Assembly (NCBI RefSeq): GCF_030158645.1
Contig: NZ_JAOASO010000168.1
Coordinates: 1 to 64,000 of the forward strand
Source of the DNA: Hydrogenophaga sp.
GTDB lineage: Bacteria; Pseudomonadota; Gammaproteobacteria; Burkholderiales; Burkholderiaceae_C
Direction: 5' to 3'
DNA: 64,000 bases
In this document: positions 18,918 to 31,339 of the stretch, piece after piece
Layout: every line of letters starts with the position of its first letter
Position numbering within the stretch: position 1 is the first letter of the stretch
Notes under the pieces: model-generated
Told to the model about the DNA's origin: nothing
Database searches by the model: none
The model's input: the letters and a program-made list of their open reading frames with translations, nothing else
Position numbers and translations under genes: made by a program

Positions 18918-20345
18918 TCACAACCAGCGCTTGAGCAGCCCCATGATCTGGTCGAAGCGCGGCCCGTAGGGCGGGTAGAACACATGCCCCATCGAGAAGC
19001 GCGACTGCACCAGAACGGGCTTTTGCTGGGTGAAGCGCAGGAAACCGGTTTCGCCGTGGTACGCGCCCCAGCCGCTTTCGCCCACGCCGCCGAACGGCAG
19101 GCCTTCGTGGGCGACGTGCATGAGGGTGTCGTTGACGCTCACCCCGCCGCTCACCGTATTCGCCATCACCTGGTCGCGTTGGGAGGTGTCGGTGCCGAAC
19201 CAGTAAAGCGCCAGCGGCCGCGGGCGGGCGTTGATGTAGCGGATGGCCTCGTCCAGGCTGTCGTACGCCACCACCGGGAGGATGGGACCGAAGATTTCTT
19301 CGTCCAGCAGCTTCAAGCCTGAATCGGGATTGAACACCAGGGTGGGGTTCATCTGGCGCGACATCGGTACCACGCCGGTCGCCGCCTGCGGCGCCACATC
19401 GACCACGCGAGCACCGTGGGAGGCGGCTTCGTTCAGCAGCGCCTGCAAACGGGCGTGGTGGCGATCGCTCACGATGGCGGCGTAATCGGGGTTGCCGGCA
19501 ATGGTGGGGAACAAGCGGGCCACAGCCGCGGTGTACGCCCGCTCGAACGCGGCTTCCTGGCCGCGCGGCAGCATCACGTAGTCGGGCGCGATGCAGGTCT
19601 GGCCGGCGTTGAGCAGCTTGCCATGGGCAATTTTCACCGCCGCCTCATCCAGGTTGCACGACGTGTCCACGATGCAGGGTGACTTGCCACCCAGTTCCAG
19701 GGTGGTGGGCGTGAGGTTGGCGGCCGCAGCGGCAGCCACCTTGCGCCCCACGGCGGTGGAGCCGGTGAAGAACAGGTGGTCGAACGGCAGGCTGGCGAAG
19801 TCGTGCGCCACGTCGGCGCCCCCGAGCACCACGCTGAACTCGTCGGCGGAGAACGCGCCCTGCACCAGCGAGGCCATGAGCGCCGAGCTGTGGGGCGTGA
19901 GTTCGCTGGGCTTGAGCATCACGCGGTTGCCCGCGGCCAGCGCGGTGGCGGCCGGGCCGAGGTTCAGCTGCAACGGGTAATTCCAGGGGCCGATGACGCC
20001 CACCACGCCCAGCGGCTGGCGCTGGATGTGCGCGCTGGCGGGCTGCAAGTACAGCGGCGTGGCCACGCGGCGGGTTTTCATCCAGTGCGGCAGTTCCTTG
20101 TGCAGCTGCCCGATGGCCGCACGCAGCACGAACAAATCGGCCACTTCGGTGAGCTGGCGCGATCGCACGCCGAAGTCGGCCTGCACCGCGTCGGACAGCG
20201 CAGCCCCGTGCTGGTCAATCAGCACCTTGAGCCGCGCGAGGCGGTCGCGGCGCAGCGCCAGTGGCACATCGATCTGGGCGCGGCTGGCGCTGTGCTGTGC
20301 GTCAAACAGGGCGCGCAGGGGAAGGGTCGGGGGTATCTGGGTCAT
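18918..20345 (-). CDS. Coniferyl aldehyde dehydrogenase family (NAD(P)-dependent aldehyde dehydrogenase)
   Basis: GVIGPWNYPLQLNLGPAATALAAGNRVMLKPSELTPHSS, TLELGGKSPCIV, NAGQTCIAPDYVMLP, C-terminal YPPYGPRFDQIMGLLKRWL. Confidence 0.88.
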   Translation of the reverse strand: MTQIPPTLPLRALFDAQHSASRAQIDVPLALRRDRLARLKVLIDQHGAALSDAVQADFGVRSRQLTEVADLFVLRAAIGQLHKELPHWMKTRRVATPLYLQPASAHIQRQPLGVVGVIGPWNYPLQLNLGPAATALAAGNRVMLKPSELTPHSSALMASLVQGAFSADEFSVVLGGADVAHDFASLPFDHLFFTGSTAVGRKVAAAAAANLTPTTLELGGKSPCIVDTSCNLDEAAVKIAHGKLLNAGQTCIAPDYVMLPRGQEAAFERAYTAAVARLFPTIAGNPDYAAIVSDRHHARLQALLNEAASHGARVVDVAPQAATGVVPMSRQMNPTLVFNPDSGLKLLDEEIFGPILPVVAYDSLDEAIRYINARPRPLALYWFGTDTSQRDQVMANTVSGGVSVNDTLMHVAHEGLPFGGVGESGWGAYHGETGFLRFTQQKPVLVQSRFSMGHVFYPPYGPRFDQIMGLLKRWL

Positions 20346-20422
20346 GGGCGGATGATAGGTCTGGCGCCCCGACTGCGGTAGGGGCAAGCCCCCATCCCGA
20401 CGGATGGGGGCCCCTCCCCGGA

Positions 20423-23041
<2,619 letters not shown>

Positions 23042-23150
23042 GAAGGAGCTCTCCGGGTGATCAGAATGGTGGGCAGTTGGCGGCACTCCCGCGTTTTTCA
23101 AGCCGCCCAGGCAGGGTGCGCCCATGGGCGGTGCGCTGGCTTGACCCAGA

Positions 23151-23342
23151 TCAATCCACCAGCGGAGGGCGCCAGTGCGCGCAAGGCCAGGCCACGTTGA
23201 GGCCGGCGCGGCGGTAGAGGGAACGCGCGGACGGGTTGCTGGCGGCCACCTGGACAAACACACGGGTGAGACCTCGGCGCACAGCTTCGGTCGCCATGGC
23301 TGAACGACTCGGCGCCGGGCGTCGCTGAACCTCACCGGTCAT
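23151..23342 (-). pseudogene. C-terminal remnant of a GNAT family acetyltransferase
   Basis: 63-aa [52 protein letters not shown] has the GNAT C-terminal half (V-x-A-x-N-x-x-A-x-x-L-Y-x-x-x-G) but no acetyl-CoA-binding half. Confidence 0.5.
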
Positions 23343-23415
23343 GGTCAGGGTGGGCTGCTCGCGCCGCCAGGCACGAAGCGTCAGGGCCCCGAAACAGGGC
23401 TGGAAGGACAGCGGT

Positions 23416-23889
23416 TCAGCTGTTGGTGGCGGCGATGCCCCAGCGCGCCAGCGCAGCGTCGTCGCTCACACGGGCGTCCACCCAGCGTGCGCCTTCGGGC
23501 GTCTGTTCCTTCTTCCAGAACGGGGCCTGGGTCTTGAGGTAGTCCATGAGAAATTCGCAGGCCTGGAAGCTCTGGCCGCGGTGCGCCGAAGCCACGGCCA
23601 CCAGCACGATCTGGTCCAGCGGTTGCAGCAGCCCCACACGGTGGATCACGCGGGCGCCGAAGAGGTCGAAGCGGCGGTGTGCCTCGTCAATCATGGCCTC
23701 GATGGACTTTTCGGTCATGCCGGGGTAGTGCTCCAGCTCCATGGTGCTGACGTGCTGGCCGTCGTTGCGGTCCCTGACCGTACCGATGAATGAGCACACC
23801 GCACCAATGCCCCTCTGCGTTTCGCGCAGACGGGCCACCTCGGTCGAGAGGTCGAAGTCTTCAGTCTGGATGCTGACGCGGGCGCTCAT
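23416..23889 (-). CDS. moaE: Molybdopterin synthase catalytic subunit MoaE
   Basis: ALEHYPGMTEKSIEAMIDEAHRRFDLFGARVIHRVGLLQPLDQIVLVAVASAHRGQSFQACEFLMDYLKTQAPFWKKE-type MoaE signature. Confidence 0.95.
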   Translation of the reverse strand: MSARVSIQTEDFDLSTEVARLRETQRGIGAVCSFIGTVRDRNDGQHVSTMELEHYPGMTEKSIEAMIDEAHRRFDLFGARVIHRVGLLQPLDQIVLVAVASAHRGQSFQACEFLMDYLKTQAPFWKKEQTPEGARWVDARVSDDAALARWGIAATNS

Positions 23890-23890
23890 G

Positions 23891-24142
23891 TCAGCCCCCG
23901 GTCACCGGGGGGAAGAAGCCCACCTCGGCACCTTCGGGGAGCGCAGCGGTCTCGGCGCTCATGGTCTGGTTCAGGGCCACCCGCACCGATTTTCCCGGCG
24001 CGAGCGCCTCGGCGTAGGCACCACCACGGGCCACCAGCTCGGCCCGCAGCGCAGCCAGCGTGCCGGCCTGCGTGTCGAGGGATTCGCTGCCGGTGCCCAA
24101 GGCCTCTCGGATGGAGGCGAAATAACGCAACTGGACTTTCAT
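23891..24142 (-). CDS. moaD: Molybdopterin converting factor subunit 1 (MoaD)
   Basis: Ubiquitin-like MKVQLRYFASIREALG...EVGFFPPVTGG C-terminal GG. Confidence 0.93.
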   Translation of the reverse strand: MKVQLRYFASIREALGTGSESLDTQAGTLAALRAELVARGGAYAEALAPGKSVRVALNQTMSAETAALPEGAEVGFFPPVTGG

Positions 24143-25422
24143 GCGAGGAGATCCGACAAGGAGATGAACGAAACCGGATCGCCATGGGCTACCGTGGTGC
24201 CGCCCGGGTTGTCGACCAGGCCATCGGCCCAGACGGCCGACGTCAGCACACCCGAACTCTGGTTCGGAAACAGATCGAGACCACCGGCCGCATTGCGGCG
24301 CACGCGCAGGAACTCGCGGCGTTTGTCGGCCTTGTCCAGGGTGAAATGGGCGGGCAGCGTGATGGCTTTGAGCGCTGTCGATTCGACACCTTGCAGCCGC
24401 AGCAGGAAGGGTCGCACCAGCAGCAGAAAGGTCACGAAACTGGAGACCGGGTTGCCGGGCAGACCGATGAAATGGCAGGGTGCCGCGGCGGCGACGCCGG
24501 CACCAGCGTCGCGTTTCACCGTGCCGTAGGCAAACGGCTTGCCCGGCTTCATGGCGATCTGCCAGAGGTCCAGGCTGCCCAGCTGTTGCACGGCGGGTTT
24601 GATGTGGTCTTCTTCGCCCACCGACACGCCGCCGCTGGTGAGGATGAGGTCGTGGTGGTCGGCCGCTGTCTTGAGCGCGGCCAGTGTGGCGTCGCGCTTG
24701 TCCGGCACGATGCCCAGGTCGCTCACTTCGCAGCCCATGCGGTGCAGCAGCGCACGCAGGAAAAAGCGGTTGGAGTTGTAGATCGCGCCGGGCTTCATGG
24801 CCTCGGGCGGCACATCGCCCGGCATCACGAGTTCGTCCCCGGTGGAGAAGAGCGCCACGCGAGGCCTCGCCACCACACCCAGGTGCGCCAGACCCAGGCT
24901 CGCGGCCAGGCCCAGGCTCGCGGGCGACAGGCGTTCGCCCTTGGCCAACACCACCGCACCGCGCGTGACGTCTTCACCGGCGCGGCGCACCCACTGGCCC
25001 GGCCGGGGCGCGGTCTGGATGTGCACGCCGTGGATGTTGCCACCCACCTCGATGGTGTCTTCCTGCATCACGACCGCATCGGCACCGGCGGGCATGGGCG
25101 CACCCGTGAAGATGCGTGCGCAGGTGCCGGGCTCCAGCGGTTCTCCTGCGTGGCCGGCGGCGATGCGCTGCGTCACAGCCAGCACCTGGCCGGGCGCCGT
25201 CACATCGGCTGCGCGCAGGGCATAGCCGTCCATGGACGAGTTGTCGTTGGGCGGCACTTGGAGTGCAGACACGAGGTCGTGCGCCAGCACGCGCCCATCC
25301 GCCTCGAAGGTGGTCACGGTCTCGACGCCGGTCAGCGGGCGCGCGTGCGACAGCAGGCTGACGAGGGCGTCGTCCAGCGATTTCAAGGGCGCGCGATGTT
25401 GGGAGGGTTGGGGCGAGGTCAT
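24139..25422 (-). CDS. moeA: Molybdopterin molybdotransferase MoeA
   Basis: NSSMDGYALRAADV, RIFTGAPMPAGADAVVMQE, TSGGVSVGEEDHIK; start set at MTSPQPSQ (25422). Confidence 0.94.
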   Translation of the reverse strand: MTSPQPSQHRAPLKSLDDALVSLLSHARPLTGVETVTTFEADGRVLAHDLVSALQVPPNDNSSMDGYALRAADVTAPGQVLAVTQRIAAGHAGEPLEPGTCARIFTGAPMPAGADAVVMQEDTIEVGGNIHGVHIQTAPRPGQWVRRAGEDVTRGAVVLAKGERLSPASLGLAASLGLAHLGVVARPRVALFSTGDELVMPGDVPPEAMKPGAIYNSNRFFLRALLHRMGCEVSDLGIVPDKRDATLAALKTAADHHDLILTSGGVSVGEEDHIKPAVQQLGSLDLWQIAMKPGKPFAYGTVKRDAGAGVAAAAPCHFIGLPGNPVSSFVTFLLLVRPFLLRLQGVESTALKAITLPAHFTLDKADKRREFLRVRRNAAGGLDLFPNQSSGVLTSAVWADGLVDNPGGTTVAHGDPVSFISLSDLLA

Positions 25423-25952
25423 AGGCTCAACGGGGTGCGGTATTCGAACCGCTCCGCATTGTCGACCAACCACGCAGCCACGTCATCGGCCACGTTCAAA
25501 TCCAGCACGGGGCAATGGGCGGCCACCGGCAGCGCACGGGCGTCATCGGTGGCGATGGCCACGATGTGCTGATCGTCGGGAAAGCGCAGCGGCTTGCCAT
25601 GGCTCTGGCGCCAGACCTCGACCTTGGGCAGGTTGCTCTGCTTGAAGCCCTCGACCAGCACCCAGTCGACATCAGCGCGCAGCTGGGCCAGCAGATCGTG
25701 CACCGAGTGCTCGACAACGGCTTCGAGTTCGCGCATGAGCACCAGCCGTTTGGGCGACGCGGCCAGCACCTCGAAAGCGCCTGCCTCGCGGTGGCGCCAG
25801 GTGTCCTTCCCCGGGTGGTCGATGTCGAACCTGTGGTGTGCGTGCTTGACCACCGACACGCGCTGGCCTCGCAGCTTGAGCGCGGGAATCAGCTGTTCAA
25901 CCAGCGTGGTTTTTCCCGATCCCGAAAAGCCGGCGAATCCAACAACCCTCAT
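25419..25952 (-). CDS. mobB: Molybdopterin-guanine dinucleotide biosynthesis protein MobB
   Basis: GFSGSGKTTLVEQLIPALKLRGQRVSVVKHAHHRFDIDHPGKDTWRHREAGA. Confidence 0.94.
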   Translation of the reverse strand: MRVVGFAGFSGSGKTTLVEQLIPALKLRGQRVSVVKHAHHRFDIDHPGKDTWRHREAGAFEVLAASPKRLVLMRELEAVVEHSVHDLLAQLRADVDWVLVEGFKQSNLPKVEVWRQSHGKPLRFPDDQHIVAIATDDARALPVAAHCPVLDLNVADDVAAWLVDNAERFEYRTPLSL

Positions 25953-27415
25953 GTCCGGACGCAATGCTCGACCACGAAGGCCTGCACGTCGGACGTACTC
26001 GCCGACATAACTCGCACGCGCTTGGGCAAGTCTTCGATGCCGTCGAACTGCGGCGGGCGGTGCGGCTGCTGCCCCAGCGCTTCCACGATGGTTTCCGCAA
26101 ACTTGATGGGCAGCGCGGTCTCCAGCACGATCATGGGCACGCCGGGCTGTCGGTGTTCACGCGCGACTTTCACGCCGTCGGCGGTGTGCGTGTCGATCAT
26201 GACACCATGGCGCTTGAACACATCGCGGATCGTCTCCAGGCGGTTCTCGTGCGTGCTCTTGCCGCTGCGAAATCCGTAGCGGGTGGCAGCGTCGGCAAAT
26301 GCCGGGTCGGCGCCCAGCTCGAAGCGGCCCTCACGTGCGAGTGCATCGCCGAACAATGCCTTGACGCGGAGACCGTTGCGTCCCAGGAGATCGAACACAA
26401 ACCGCTCGAAGTTGCTGGCCTTGGAAATGTCCATCGACGGGCTGGAGGTCTCGTGCGTGTCGGCACTCGCGCGCACGCGGTACACCCCGGTGCGGAAGAA
26501 CTCGTCCAGCACGTCGTTCTCGTTGGTGGCCACCACCAGGTGCTCGATCGGAAGACCCATCTGGCGCGCCACGTGACCGGCGCACACGTTGCCGAAGTTG
26601 CCGCTGGGCACGGTGAAAGAGACGCGCTCGGTGTCCTGGGTGGTGGCCTGGAAGTAGCCTGCAAAGTAATAGACCACCTGCGCCAACAGCCGGGCCCAGT
26701 TGATCGAATTGACGGTGCCGATCTTGTGCGCGCGCTTGAACGCGAGGTCGTTGCTGACGTTCTTGACGATGTCCTGGCAGTCGTCGAACACCCCTTCAAT
26801 CGCGATGTTGTGGATGTTCTCGTCCATCAGGCTGAACATCTGCGCCTGCTGGAACGGGCTCATGCGGCCGTGCGGGCTCAGCATGAACACGCGCACGCCT
26901 TTTTTTCCACACATCGCGTACTCCGCCGCGCTGCCGGTGTCGCCCGAGGTCGCGCCCAGGATGTTGAGTTCTTCACCACGACGCGCCAGTTCGTACTCGA
27001 ACAGGTTGCCCAGCAACTGCATCGCCATGTCCTTGAAGGCCAGCGTGGGGCCGTTGGACAGGGCTTCAAGGAAGAATCCGGCCTGACCCGAGCCGGCCGA
27101 CGGGTCTTCCAGCTTCTTCAGGGGCACGATCTGCGGTGTGCCGTACACCGCTTCGGTGTAAGTCTTCTGGCACAACGCGCGCAGGTCGGCCGCGGGAATG
27201 TCGTCGATGTACAGCGACAGCACTTCAAAAGCGAGCGCCGCGTACCCGCCGGTCGCACCCTGGTTGAACGCCTGGCGCCAGCGAGCCAGCAGGGGTGCAT
27301 CCACCTGCGGATACCGCTCGGGCAAGTACAGGCCGCCATCGGGCGCCAGGCCTTCGAGCAGGATTTCGCAGAAGTGCTTGCGCCCCGGATCGCCGCGTGT
27401 GGAGAGGTACAGCAT
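25949..27415 (-). CDS. thrC: Threonine synthase
   Basis: MLYLSTRG...FLEALSNGPTLAFKDMAMQLLGNLFEYEL, GATSGDTGSAAEYAM PLP-enzyme motifs. Confidence 0.95.
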   Translation of the reverse strand: MLYLSTRGDPGRKHFCEILLEGLAPDGGLYLPERYPQVDAPLLARWRQAFNQGATGGYAALAFEVLSLYIDDIPAADLRALCQKTYTEAVYGTPQIVPLKKLEDPSAGSGQAGFFLEALSNGPTLAFKDMAMQLLGNLFEYELARRGEELNILGATSGDTGSAAEYAMCGKKGVRVFMLSPHGRMSPFQQAQMFSLMDENIHNIAIEGVFDDCQDIVKNVSNDLAFKRAHKIGTVNSINWARLLAQVVYYFAGYFQATTQDTERVSFTVPSGNFGNVCAGHVARQMGLPIEHLVVATNENDVLDEFFRTGVYRVRASADTHETSSPSMDISKASNFERFVFDLLGRNGLRVKALFGDALAREGRFELGADPAFADAATRYGFRSGKSTHENRLETIRDVFKRHGVMIDTHTADGVKVAREHRQPGVPMIVLETALPIKFAETIVEALGQQPHRPPQFDGIEDLPKRVRVMSASTSDVQAFVVEHCVRT

Positions 27416-28737
27416 CAGTTCAGCTCTTCCTTGCGGATGCGCACGATGGGCGCGAGCACGGTGGGCAACTTTTGCAGCTGCGCCAGCGCATCGTTCATGG
27501 TGCCTTCGCGGGTGCTGTGTGTGAGGATGATCAGGTCCGTGGACGTGCCACCCTCACCACTCACCTCGTCGGCCTCGCGCTGCAGCACCGCGTCAATGCT
27601 GATGCCCGAACCCGCCAGCAGACCGGTGACCTGGGCCAGCACACCGGCCTCGTCGGCCACCCGCAGGCGCAGGTAATAACTCGTCACCACCTCGCTCATG
27701 GGCAGCACGCTGAGATCGCTCATCGCATCGGGCTGGAAGGCCAGGTGCGGCACGCGGTGGTGCGGGTCGGCGGTGTGCAGGCGCGTGATGTCGACCAAGT
27801 CGGCGATCACGGCGCTGGCGGTGGGCTCGCTGCCCGCACCCTTGCCGTAGTACAGCGTGGTGCCCACAGCATCACCCTGCACCACCACCGCGTTCATCGC
27901 ACCTTCCACGTTGGCAATCAGGCGCTTCGCAGGCACCAGGCTGGGGTGCACCCGCAGTTCGATGCCTTTGGCGGTTCGCTTCGTGATGCCCAGCAGCTTG
28001 ATGCGGTAACCCAGTTGTTCGGCGTACTTGATGTCGGTGGCGCCCAGCTGGGTGATGCCTTCCACGTAGGCCTTGTCGAACTGCACCGGGATGCCGAAGG
28101 CGATCGCGCTCATGAGCGTGACCTTGTGGGCCGCGTCCACGCCTTCGATGTCGAAGGTCGGGTCGGCTTCGGCGTAGCCGAGGCGCTGCGCTTCCTTGAG
28201 CACGACGGCAAAGTCCAGGCCCTTGTCGCGCATCTCGGACAGGATGAAGTTGGTGGTGCCGTTGATGATCCCGGCGATCCACTGGATGCTGTTGGCCGTC
28301 AAGCCCTCGCGCAGCGCCTTGATGATGGGAATGCCACCGGCCACCGCCGCTTCAAACGCCACCATCACACCCTTGGCCGACGCCGCAGCAAAGATCTCGG
28401 TGCCGTGCACCGCCAGCAGAGCCTTGTTGGCCGTGACCACATGTTTGCCGGCGGCGATGGCTTCCATCACCAGCGCCTTGGCAATGCCGTAGCCGCCGAT
28501 GAGCTCGATCACGATGTCGATCTCGGGGTTGGCGATGACCGCGCGCGCGTCGTTCACCACCTTCACATCCGCACCCACGATGGACTGCGCGCGGGCGGTG
28601 TCCAGGTCGGCCACCATGGTGATTTCAATGCCACGACCGGCGCGCCGGCGGATTTCTTCCTGGTTGCGCTGCAGCACGTTGAACGTGCCACTGCCCACGG
28701 TGCCTATGCCCAGAAGGCCTACTTGGATCGGTTTCAT
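27415..28737 (-). CDS. hom: Homoserine dehydrogenase
   Basis: IQVGLLGIGTVGSGTFNVL, ANKALLAVHG, GIINGTTNFILSEM, C-terminal ACT domain. Confidence 0.95.
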   Translation of the reverse strand: MKPIQVGLLGIGTVGSGTFNVLQRNQEEIRRRAGRGIEITMVADLDTARAQSIVGADVKVVNDARAVIANPEIDIVIELIGGYGIAKALVMEAIAAGKHVVTANKALLAVHGTEIFAAASAKGVMVAFEAAVAGGIPIIKALREGLTANSIQWIAGIINGTTNFILSEMRDKGLDFAVVLKEAQRLGYAEADPTFDIEGVDAAHKVTLMSAIAFGIPVQFDKAYVEGITQLGATDIKYAEQLGYRIKLLGITKRTAKGIELRVHPSLVPAKRLIANVEGAMNAVVVQGDAVGTTLYYGKGAGSEPTASAVIADLVDITRLHTADPHHRVPHLAFQPDAMSDLSVLPMSEVVTSYYLRLRVADEAGVLAQVTGLLAGSGISIDAVLQREADEVSGEGGTSTDLIILTHSTREGTMNDALAQLQKLPTVLAPIVRIRKEELN

Positions 28738-28763
28738 GTCGGTCATGGTTGGAGAGCAAAAAA

Positions 28764-29996
28764 TCAGGTGCCGTGGCGTTTTCGCCAGCCTTCAAGAAAC
28801 TTCGCGACGCGGTTGATGGCTTCGCGCAAGTCGTCTTCGTGCGGCAAAAACACGATGCGGAAATGCTGGTTGTCGGGATAGTTGAAGCCGGAGCCCTGCA
28901 CCAGCATCACGCGCGTTTCCTGCAGCAGCTCCAGGAACATCTGCTGGTCATCCTCGATCGGGTACATCGTTGGATCGAGCTTGGGGAACATGTAGAGCGC
29001 GGCCGAGGGCTTGACGCAACTCACACCCGGAATGGCGGTGATCAATTCGTGCGCAAGGTCGCGCTGGCGGCGCAGGCGCCCGCCCTCGCCCACCAAGTCG
29101 TTGATGCTCTGGTAACCGCCGAGCGCGGTCTGGATCGCCCACTGGCCCGGCACGTTGGCACACAGACGCATGTTCGAGAGCATGTTCAAACCCTCGATGT
29201 AGTCCTTGGCCGGCTTCTTGTCGCCCGAGACAATGAGCCAGCCCGCGCGGTAACCACACGAGCGGTAACTCTTGGACAACGAGTTGAAGGTCAACGTGAG
29301 CACGTCGTCCGAGAGGCTGGCAATCGCCGTGTGCTTCACGCCGTCGTACAGCACCTTGTCGTAGACCTCGTCGGCAAAGATCACCAGGCCGTGTTCGCGT
29401 GCGATCTCGACGATGGCCTTGAGCAGCTCGTCGGAATACAGCGCGCCGGTCGGGTTGTTGGGGTTGATCACCACGATGCCCTTGGTGGCCGGTGTGATCT
29501 TGCGGCGGATGTCGTCCAGGTCCGGCATCCAGCCGTTGGACTCGTCGCACATGTAGTGCACCGGCGTGCCGCCCGAGAGGCTCACGGCCGCGGTCCACAA
29601 CGGGTAGTCGGGCGCGGGAAGCAGCAGCTCGTCTCCGTCGTCGAGCAGCGCATTGGTGGCCATCACGATCAGTTCGCTGGCGCCGTTGCCAAGGTAAATG
29701 TCGTCGAGCGTGACACCCTTGATGCCCTGCGTCTGCGTCTCGTGCATCACCGCCTTGCGCGCGCCGAAGATGCCTTTGCTGTCCGAGTAGCCCGCCGAAT
29801 TCGGCAGGTTGCGGATCATGTCCTGCTGGATCTCTTCCGGTGCATCAAAACCAAACACCGCCAGGTTGCCGATGTTCAGCCGAATGATCTTGTGACCCTC
29901 GTCTTCCATCTTGCGTGCCGCGTCCATGATGGGCCCACGGATGTCGTAGCACACGTTGGCCAGCTTGGCGGATTTCTGGATGGTCTTCAAGGTCAC
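28764..29996 (-). CDS. alaC: Alanine aminotransferase AlaC-type PLP aminotransferase
   Basis: GNGASELIVMATNALLDDGDELLLPAPDYPLWTAAVSLSGG, SLSKSYRSCGYRAGW; GTG start at 29996. Confidence 0.88.
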   Translation of the reverse strand: MTLKTIQKSAKLANVCYDIRGPIMDAARKMEDEGHKIIRLNIGNLAVFGFDAPEEIQQDMIRNLPNSAGYSDSKGIFGARKAVMHETQTQGIKGVTLDDIYLGNGASELIVMATNALLDDGDELLLPAPDYPLWTAAVSLSGGTPVHYMCDESNGWMPDLDDIRRKITPATKGIVVINPNNPTGALYSDELLKAIVEIAREHGLVIFADEVYDKVLYDGVKHTAIASLSDDVLTLTFNSLSKSYRSCGYRAGWLIVSGDKKPAKDYIEGLNMLSNMRLCANVPGQWAIQTALGGYQSINDLVGEGGRLRRQRDLAHELITAIPGVSCVKPSAALYMFPKLDPTMYPIEDDQQMFLELLQETRVMLVQGSGFNYPDNQHFRIVFLPHEDDLREAINRVAKFLEGWRKRHGT

Positions 29997-30129
29997 TCCC
30001 TGGGGGTTTTGGGGTCGTGCGGCGCAGTGTTCCCGGCAGGTTGCACCGGGCGGTATATTCGGTCTCGTCTGCAGGGAAAACCTGCAATTTGACCACAGTT
30101 CCGCAGCCCGCCAGATTGGCCACCGCCCC

Positions 30130-30510
30130 ATGAAACTGCACTCCGACAAGCTGGAAATCCAGTCCGTCACCGGCTATGGCGACGGCTGGATCGCGGTGAA
30201 CGGCCAGCGCCACACCCACAGCCTGGTGCTCACACCCAAACGCGAATGGTCCGCTTGGCCTTGCGCGCGTTTCGAGTCGTTGGAAGCTGCTCACTTCGAC
30301 ATGCTCATCGAGCCCTCTGTCGAACCACCCGAACTCATCGTGTTCGGAAGCGGTGGCCGGTTGCGCTTCGCGCCACCCGGTTTGCTGCGGGGCCTGATCG
30401 CACGGCGCATCGGCATCGAGACCATGGACACAGCCGCCGCCTGCCGCACTTACAACATCCTCGCGAGCGAAGGCCGCCGCGTGGTGGCGGCTTTGCTCCT
30501 GGAAACCTGA
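30130..30510 (+). CDS. Mth938-like domain-containing protein
   Basis: MKLHSDKLEIQSVTGYGDGWIAVNGQRHTHSLVLTP...FGSGGRLRFAPPGLLRGLIARRIGIETMDTAAACRTYNILASEGRRVVAALLL. Confidence 0.85.
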   Translation: MKLHSDKLEIQSVTGYGDGWIAVNGQRHTHSLVLTPKREWSAWPCARFESLEAAHFDMLIEPSVEPPELIVFGSGGRLRFAPPGLLRGLIARRIGIETMDTAAACRTYNILASEGRRVVAALLLET

Positions 30511-30676
30511 AGCGCGGGCCGACGCTGGGGGCCTCCAGCATGACGGACGGACGCAATCAGGGTAAAATACTCGATTGTTTCCTGCCACGGGTCCCATTGC
30601 TGCAATGCAGAGCTCGCCGTGAAACAGCCGGGAAGCCAACGCATCACCACCAACTTACGTCAGGGGTCCACGCAGT

Positions 30677-31153
30677 ATGGCAGTCGTTGTCAATAAACCC
30701 ATTCCCGAATTCGAATCGATGGCCACCGGCGGCATCAAGGTCAGCAACCAGACCCATCTGGGCCAGACCATCGTGCTGTACTTCTACCCCAAGGACAACA
30801 CGCCCGGCTGCACCACCGAAGCCATGCAGTTCCGCGACAAGTACAAGGACTTCGTGAAAGCCGGCGCCCAGGTGTTCGGCGTGTCGCGCGACAACATGAA
30901 GTCCCACGACGATTTCAAGACCAAACTCGAACTGCCCTTCGAGCTGATCGCCGATACCGAAGAGAAAATGTGCCACATGTTCGGCGTGGTCAAGAACAAG
31001 ATCATGTACGGCAAAAAGGTCAAGGGCATCGAGCGCAGCACCTTCCTCATCGGCCCCGATGGCGTGTTGAAGGAAGAGTGGCGTGGACTGAAAGTGCCCG
31101 GGCACGTGGAAGACGTGCTCAAAGCCGTCAAAGCCCTCAAGAAGGCCGCCTGA
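30677..31153 (+). CDS. bcp: Peroxiredoxin (Bcp/PrxQ-like)
   Basis: VLYFYPKDNTPGCTTEAMQFRDKYKDFVKAGAQVFGVSRDN. Confidence 0.93.
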   Translation: MAVVVNKPIPEFESMATGGIKVSNQTHLGQTIVLYFYPKDNTPGCTTEAMQFRDKYKDFVKAGAQVFGVSRDNMKSHDDFKTKLELPFELIADTEEKMCHMFGVVKNKIMYGKKVKGIERSTFLIGPDGVLKEEWRGLKVPGHVEDVLKAVKALKKAA

Positions 31154-31220
31154 CCGGCATCCTCCGGGTCGGCGCTTCGCGGGAGTGAGCCGCGTCACAG
31201 GAGTCATGCATAATGATTTC

Positions 31221-31310
31221 ATGACACCGGGAAGCCTTTCAGCCCCACCCCTTCTGCCCCCTGCAAGCAGATCCCAAAGCCGCCCGGTCACCCCGGCGGC
31301 TTTTTGTTTT
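31221..31310 (+). ncRNA. Candidate intergenic small RNA ending in a Rho-independent terminator
   Basis: -10-like CATAAT at 31209-31214, C-rich linker, terminator AAAGCCGCC...GGCGGCTTTTTGTTTT; no convincing -35 seen. Confidence 0.35.
31276..31310 (+). terminator. Rho-independent terminator between bcp and phoH-like gene
   Basis: AAAGCCGCC cggtcacccc GGCGGCTTT TTGTTTT. Confidence 0.8.
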
Positions 31311-31339
31311 CCAGCTTCGCGCTGAACACACAAGCCCAC

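Noticed and set aside
25436-25465. tRNA-like GGTATTCGAACCGC segment
   Set aside because: Lies inside mobB coding sequence and no cloverleaf could be formed by eye.
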